Of a stretch of 64,000 bases of DNA, positions 58,779-64,000 are shown piece after piece. The DNA comes from Mikania micrantha (lineage: Eukaryota; Streptophyta; Magnoliopsida; Asterales; Asteraceae): positions 44,945,935-45,009,934 of the forward strand of contig CM018695.1 of the NCBI GenBank assembly GCA_009363875.1, read 5' to 3'. A program made the position numbers and the translations under genes. Position 1 is the stretch's first letter, and each line of letters opens with the position of its first letter. Under the pieces are notes generated by a model. It was not told the DNA's origin and made no database searches. It worked only from the letters and a program-made list of their open reading frames with translations.

Positions 58779-61125
58779 CCAAGATGCAATCACGTTCTAG
58801 CCACCCTATACCACCATTACCGAGTCCTGGTCACTTCTACTCGACATCATCACTCTCTAGAGCCATCTTCAACCTCTGTTACACTCAAGAATCACCATAG
58901 GAAGCCATTGAAGAGGAGATTGAAGCTCAAGAACATTGAAACAAGTCTTCTAGACCACCACCCTTCATCACCACCTTCTTGTTCTTGACCAAACCCACGA
59001 ACCAGAAGCTCCAGAGGCTGTTCTCATCATCATCTCAAGATCTTTGAAGCTTTGGAATGTAGTTCTTTTCTTAAAACCCACTTTCACACCTATTACACAC
59101 ACATTCATGTGTTAAATCTCACATGCAAGCACATGTAGTGTACATGCACGAGATTTGCAACTGGTTTTGTTAATTTTAATGTGTTCCTTGATGATCTATG
59201 ATGATATAGTAGTGATTTATGACGATCTATGGTTATGTGTTTGTGAAAATCTCATGATTTGGGTATAAAATGTTAAAAAACCCACATGCATGTATGATCC
59301 ATGGCATGTGGGATGATTTTGGATGTTTGTAGATGTTTATTGATGATATTAGATGTATGTAGCATGATTAGATCTTGTGGAAATGGTTAAAAATATGGTT
59401 TTTTGACAAACTTGCCATTTATAGTAACTTTGTAGTTGCACTTGGATGAAAATGATGATATTAGTGACATGCATGTATGTGAATTTGCTATTTTGATAAT
59501 ATTATGAAGATTAGGATACTTAGAATGTGATTTTTATGTTGATTATTATCATTTTTAGCAAAGTTGCTATATATATAGGAACTTTTATAAGCCAAATATT
59601 GATTTTTGATTATTGCCTAGATGATGGCTAGGAATGATTATAAACGAAGAACTTGATGTGTTAATGGGTAAATCCTTGTTTTGATTCGTTGTAATGCTTG
59701 GTTTTCATGAAACTATAACCATGATTATAATGGTTTAAACCATTTGATTGTGACAATGTATGTGATTAGTTTGATTAATACTTGAAATGCAAGGTTAAAT
59801 CCAAGTGTTTCAAACTACTCACAATCATTAAGATAAGCATTGGTATAACTATTTGGTGTTTATGATAAGAGTCAGATTAGTACGTTAAACATGGTTATTA
59901 AACATATTCCAATGACACATTATGATGTTTCATGACATTTGGGTAATCAATAACAAGGATTGATCGTTCCTAAGACATAAGTACATCTAGAAACTGTTTC
60001 AGTACTGTAATCAACAACATTATCTATTTGGTTAATATGAGATTATTCTGATTAATCAAGCGTGTCATCAACCTTATATTAGGAACCTAAATCATCATAG
60101 GTTCCTACATTATCATACATTGTATGATATGACATTAAATTAACTAATTAAACATCTAATATCAGTTTGATGACTTTCACTGCAATGTCTTTGACATTGG
60201 ACAATCAAAAAGATCTAATCAGTAAATTAAAACATAAATAACTCATTAAACATAAACTAATGCACGATCACCCTACTATTACCAGTTTGTGCGATATTCT
60301 GCTATCAGTGAGACTTCAGGTGAGTTTCGTACAACCCCTTTTATCTTTAATGTTTTAAAAACATCAGGGTATTTCTGTAAATCTGTTTCTGAACATATGA
60401 TATGTAACACTGTAATCTGTGTGATTTCATGTGATCTTGTGATGAATTTGTAAGAATTCATGGGATTTTTCCGTTAGTATCTTTATCACAGTATCAAAAG
60501 TCCTCATCCCTCGAAACTGTATCTAGTGAACCCATGTGGGGCCGAACAGAGAACATTGATAGTACTATTGGCTGACAACCCATTTGTTGGGAGCTTGCAA
60601 CTCCCCTTGGTTTAAATATTTGTTACATGTTTCCAATCTTTTTTAATGTTAGTGATAGACATTAAGATAATGAGGCATTAAGATATTTACTGACAGGTAG
60701 TGTCTTCGTAAAACGTAGAATTGTTCGAAAGGAACTAGATATGGGTCCCATGGTTATCTTGAACTCTATATATTGAAAACTTGCGTATCATATCATATTA
60801 TTAACTTTAACATTATGAACTCACCAGCTTTGTGCTGATCGTTTTAAACTTAAAACTTTTGCAGGGAGACAGTGACCATCAGTGAGGCTGCACTTTTGGA
60901 ACATTTGTAATTAGATAAGTTAGATTGTGTAATAAACTTAGTTTGTAAGTTATAAGTTTGGTTGTGATTACGAAACCTATGTAATGATTTTACTTTAAGT
61001 TAATCTGTGTGTTGTGATACCGAATCAAGTAATTCACACCTCATCTCTGAGACATCACCACTGTGCTTCCGTAACCATTTCAGTGACATCATCAACAGGT
61101 GACGAGAGGTGGGGGTGTGACAGGG

Positions 61126-61139
61126 TGGTATCAGAGCCA
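61126..61139 (+). other. Primer binding site of T copy 2
   Basis: TGGTATCAGAGCCA after the LTR2 end GTGTGACA; complementary to initiator tRNA-Met. Confidence 0.88.
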
Positions 61140-61332
61140 CAGGTTATAGAATTTAGGTGGACTTAGAGACCAAGACTATAACCATAGGCTTGTATAGTGA
61201 CACTCAGATCAACAAACATAACTAATGAACAAAACTTGTTATGAGTTGAGACAGAATTATCAGGTGGTACGAATTCCAGTTATGAGTGGCCAGGATAACT
61301 GAAATTCGCAACACGTGTGCGTTCTAGTAAAA

Positions 61333-62307
61333 CTCAATGCAAAGGATTTAGTCTAGTCCCTGGCTTTGATTTTTTTTCACACCTTCAGTCATGTTGTTAA
61401 AGCTGCTACTATTCAGACTATCTTAACACTTGTTGTATACCTCTTCATCCGTTAGATGTCAATAATGCATTCTTCCATGGCAAACTAAATGAACTTGTTT
61501 TTATGGAACAACCACCCAGTTTTGTTGACTCTAGCTTCCTAAATCATGTTTGTCATCTCAACAATGCATTATATGGGCTCAAGAAAGCATCATGTGCCTC
61601 GTTTCAATGTTTAAGCACTATTCTTCTAACAAATGGTTTTACTTGCAGCAAAGCAGACACATCTTTGTTTGTGTTTAAATGTGATTCTTGTATTATGTAC
61701 CTACTTGTGTATGTTGACGACTTACTTTTTACAGGTAATCAATCAAAGCTTATTCAATTCTTCATCAAGTGTTTAAATCAAGAGTTTGCTATTAAAGATC
61801 TTGGGAAGCTAAATTACTTTTTTGGCCTTGAGGTTATTTATATGGCTGATGGTTTGTTCTTCAGTCAATCAAAGTATGCATATATTATTTTGGAGCGTGC
61901 CAATCTTGTTGATGCCAAACCTGTTCACACTCAGCTCGCTTCAAATGAAAGTCTTGTTGCTAATGTTTTGCCTTTACTTATCCAACTCAATATCCTTCCT
62001 AATTGGTATGTAGTGAACCAGGTTGAACAGTTTCTTCAGGCCTTTACTAAAGTTCTCTTTCAACAAGTTAAGTGTATCCTCATATATATAAAAGGTGCAG
62101 TTGCCTATGGTCTTACTTTTTGCAAACAGGTTCATCCATCCATTATAGGCTACTTCGATGTTGACTGGGCCGATGCCTTGACACCTGTCGTTCCACCTAT
62201 GGATACTCGATTTTTATCGGTGGAAACCTTGTTTCTTGAAGTGAGAATAAACAACTGACTATCTCTCACTCTAGTTGAGAGTCTAAGTATCGTGCCATGG
62301 GGTCATT
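61333..62307 (+). pseudogene. T copy 2: captured copia RT-RNase H fragment
   Basis: Same fragment as copy 1 with fewer lesions: 251 codons are open (61503-62258), including CHLNNALYGLKKAS, LLVYVDDLLFTG with both Asp, and DLGKLNYFFGLEV. The frame is broken upstream (the KGFS..FFHTFS part is in other frames) and again in RNase H, where SENKQPTISRSS is read in a shifted frame. It cannot encode a full RT. Confidence 0.82.
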
Positions 62308-62672
62308 GCCATGGACCTTTTGAGATCACCAAACGAATAGGCTCCGTAGCCTATGAACTAAACCTGCCAAACGAGCTGAGCAGTGTACACAACGTATTCC
62401 ATATCTCGAACCTTAATAAGTGTGTGTCTGATGAAACACTTATTATTCCTCTTGAGGAGATACAGATCGACGAACAACTGAACTTCGTTGAGGAACCGGT
62501 AGAGATTATGGACCGGGAAACCAAGAAGCTCAAACTCAGCAAAATACCGATTGTGAATGTGCGACGGAATTCGCGACGCGGACCAGAATTCACGTGGGAG
62601 CGTGAAGATCAGATGAAACAGAAATACCCACACCTGTTCGCGGAACAGACAAACACTGGCAACACGAGCTGA
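62308..62672 (+). pseudogene. T copy 2: gypsy integrase C-terminus and chromodomain
   Basis: From GPFEITKRIGSVAYEL through VHNVFHISNLNKC, DETLIIPLEEIQIDEQL and EEPVEIMDRETKKLK to WEREDQM..KYPHLF, ending TGA at 62670. This is the same tail as in elements A and B (chromatin-targeting end of integrase). The join to copia RNase H is at GCCATGGGGTCATTGCCATGGACC, where CCATGG occurs on both sides. Copy 1 lacks this whole segment. Confidence 0.88.
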
Positions 62673-62707
62673 ATTTCGGGACGAAATTCTTTCTAACAAG
62701 GGGATGA
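62673..62707 (+). other. Polypurine tract of T copy 2
   Basis: TTTCGGGACGAAATTC then AACAAGGGGATGA immediately before the LTR3 start TGTGACACC. Same layout as elements A and B. Confidence 0.85.
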
Positions 62708-64000
62708 TGTGACACCCCGTAAATTCCAGGTCAGCTTATGAATTAATTAAATGTTTATTTAATTTCTATTTGTACACGTGGCACTAGAATTAGTTTAATT
62801 TAGGGTGACACATGGCATGACGGTACAAACACTGACACACAACAAGATAATTCGAGGAATTATCGAGAAACCGCACACACGTGTCAAAACACACGAACGT
62901 TGGCGAACTTTTAGTACATCGTGTAACAAAGCACTGGAAACACTCGAACACTGAACTTGGAAACTCAAACGAGGCCAAACGACAGTTTGTAAACGTGAAA
63001 ACGGCGATGAACGAATCAAACCCATGAAACTAGGCTTATTGGGCTCTTCAGGGGCCCATCGCAGTACGCGATGGCCCAATAGAGTCATCTTCAACCTCTG
63101 TTACACTCAAGAATCACCATAGGAAGCCATTGGAGAGGAGATTGAAGCTCAAGAACATTGAAGCAAGTCTTCTAGACCACCACCCTTCATCACCACCTTC
63201 TTGTTCTTGACCAAACCCACGAACCAGAAGCTCCAGAGGCTGTTCTCATCATCATCTCAGGATCTTTGAAGCTTTGGAAGGTAGTTCTATGCTTAAATCC
63301 CACTTTCTCACCTATTACACACACATGCATGTGTTAAATCTCACATGCAAGCACATGTAGTGTACATGCACGAGATTTGCAACTGGTTTTGTTAATTTTA
63401 ATGTGTTCCTTGATGATCTATGATGATATAGTAGTGATTTATGACGATCTATGGTTATGTGTTTGTGAAAATTTCATGATTTGGGTATAAAATGTTGAAA
63501 AACCCACATGCATGTATGATCCATGGCATGTGGGATGATTTTGGATGTTTGTAGATGTTTATTGATGATATTAGATGTATGTAGCATGATTAGATCTTGT
63601 TGAAATGGTTAAAAATATGGTTTTTTGACAAATTTGCCATTTATAGTAACTTTGTAGTTGCACTTGGATGAAAATGATGATATTGGTGTCATGCATGTAT
63701 GTGAATTTGCTATTTGGATGATATTATGAAGATTAGGATACTTAGAATGTGATTTTTTTGTTGATTATGATCATTTTTAGCAAAGTTGCTATATATAGTA
63801 ACTTTTATAAACCAAATATTGATTTTTGGTGAATTTGGCTATTTGAGCATGTCTAGATGATGTTACATGGCTTACTTTGATGATTTGTGACATAAAAATG
63901 GTTTAGGTATGTTTAGAATGGTCATTTGGATGTAAATCGACAAGGTTACTATTTATAGTAACTTTATTTTTAGAAATGTTAACTTATGAATGTTTTGTAT
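62708..64000 (+). repeat. Array T, LTR3 (runs off the window)
   Basis: Matches LTR2 from its start, with a deletion of about 210 bp near 63084 relative to LTR2 (AGAG at both breakpoints). From about 63825 it has sequence that LTR2 lacks (GAATTTGGCTATTTGAGCATG). No gene. Confidence 0.88.

Larger units (their letters stand above)
58267..61122 (+). repeat. Array T, LTR2 (complete, about 2.86 kb)
   Basis: From TGTGACACCCCGTAAATTCC to GGGGGTGTGACA. A GC-rich stretch (58600-58750) contains several CATCGCGG/CGCGATGG inverted words and GGCCCA motifs, then TATAAAA at 58772. The 3' third (about 60020 on) matches LTR1. No credible gene: the short frames near 58607-58988 have no family resemblance. Confidence 0.88.
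55976..64000 (+). mobile_element. Tandem chimeric LTR element array T (LTR-internal-LTR-internal-LTR)
   Basis: Three LTRs (55976-57079 partial, 58267-61122 complete, 62708-64000 running off the window) alternate with two internal regions (57080-58266 and 61123-62707). LTR ends TGTGACACCCC and GGGGTGTGACA, tRNA-Met primer sites and the tail CGGGACGAAATTC..AACAAGGGGATGA are gypsy (Tekay-like). The internal region, however, contains a Ty1/copia RT-RNase H fragment followed, in copy 2 only, by a gypsy integrase/chromodomain C-terminus. No gag, protease or integrase core is present, so it is non-autonomous. The array probably arose by unequal recombination between LTRs. Confidence 0.85.

Noticed and set aside
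58607..58988. Small host protein frames in the GC-rich part of LTR2
   Set aside because: They lie wholly inside an LTR present in other copies, are broken by the LTR3 deletion and have no family resemblance.

Overview
The window looks like a repeat-filled stretch of a plant nuclear genome. Non-coding DNA is AT-rich. I found no convincing host gene, and almost everything that can be named is LTR-retrotransposon sequence. The element types are Ty3/gypsy elements with a chromodomain-like integrase C-terminus and very long LTRs (Tekay/Del-like), and Ty1/copia Sirevirus-type elements with an extra 'env-like' ORF downstream of pol. The env-like N-terminal block resembles ORFs I recall as abundant in Asteraceae genomes, so a composite-family plant is my best guess (inference; no search was possible).

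Layout. 1-4305: AT-rich DNA with two small hAT-type non-autonomous transposons (905-1457 and 1555-2372, both with 8-bp target duplications) and a 395-bp tandem duplication (3555-4344). 4306-5521 plus 31120-31910: one env-like pseudogene (S1, + strand) split by gypsy element A (5522-31119, - strand, about 4.5-kb LTRs, perfect 5-bp duplication GATTG). Element A's right LTR is itself split by gypsy element B (16274-28290, - strand, LTRs about 2.88 kb, 5-bp duplication GTCCT/ATCCT). 31933-32559: two Sirevirus LTRs fused head-on into a palindrome, leading into S2 (about 32240-41592, - strand), a nearly complete but decayed Sirevirus. 41593-46241: env-like ORF and upstream spacer of a distant Sirevirus lineage (D, - strand). 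46242 to about 49050: truncated gypsy LTR related to A's. About 49050-55975: 5'-truncated Sirevirus S3 (+ strand) with open RT-RNase H and the longest open env-like ORF. 55976-64000: tandem LTR-internal-LTR-internal-LTR array (T, + strand), whose internal region joins a copia RT/RNase H fragment to a gypsy chromodomain tail.

How it works together. Gypsy elements normally make one Gag-Pol polyprotein (Gag, protease, RT, RNase H, integrase, chromodomain); Sireviruses make Gag-Pol (integrase before RT) plus the env-like product. Reverse transcription is primed by initiator tRNA-Met (primer sites with TGGTATCAGAGC are visible in A, B, S2 and T) and by polypurine tracts next to the 3' LTRs. No element here looks autonomous. 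A has a stop, a frameshift and an integrase Asp-to-Tyr change; B has lost one RT and one RNase H catalytic Asp; S1, S2, D and T carry stops, frameshifts or deletions; S3 lacks its 5' half.

Most notable points: the T gypsy/copia chimera in tandem; the interrupted Sirevirus palindrome; two deeply diverged env-like lineages with no visible membrane-protein features; GGCCCA-type motif arrays near the U3 start of the gypsy LTRs; and a tRNA-like pol III box pair inside B's LTRs.
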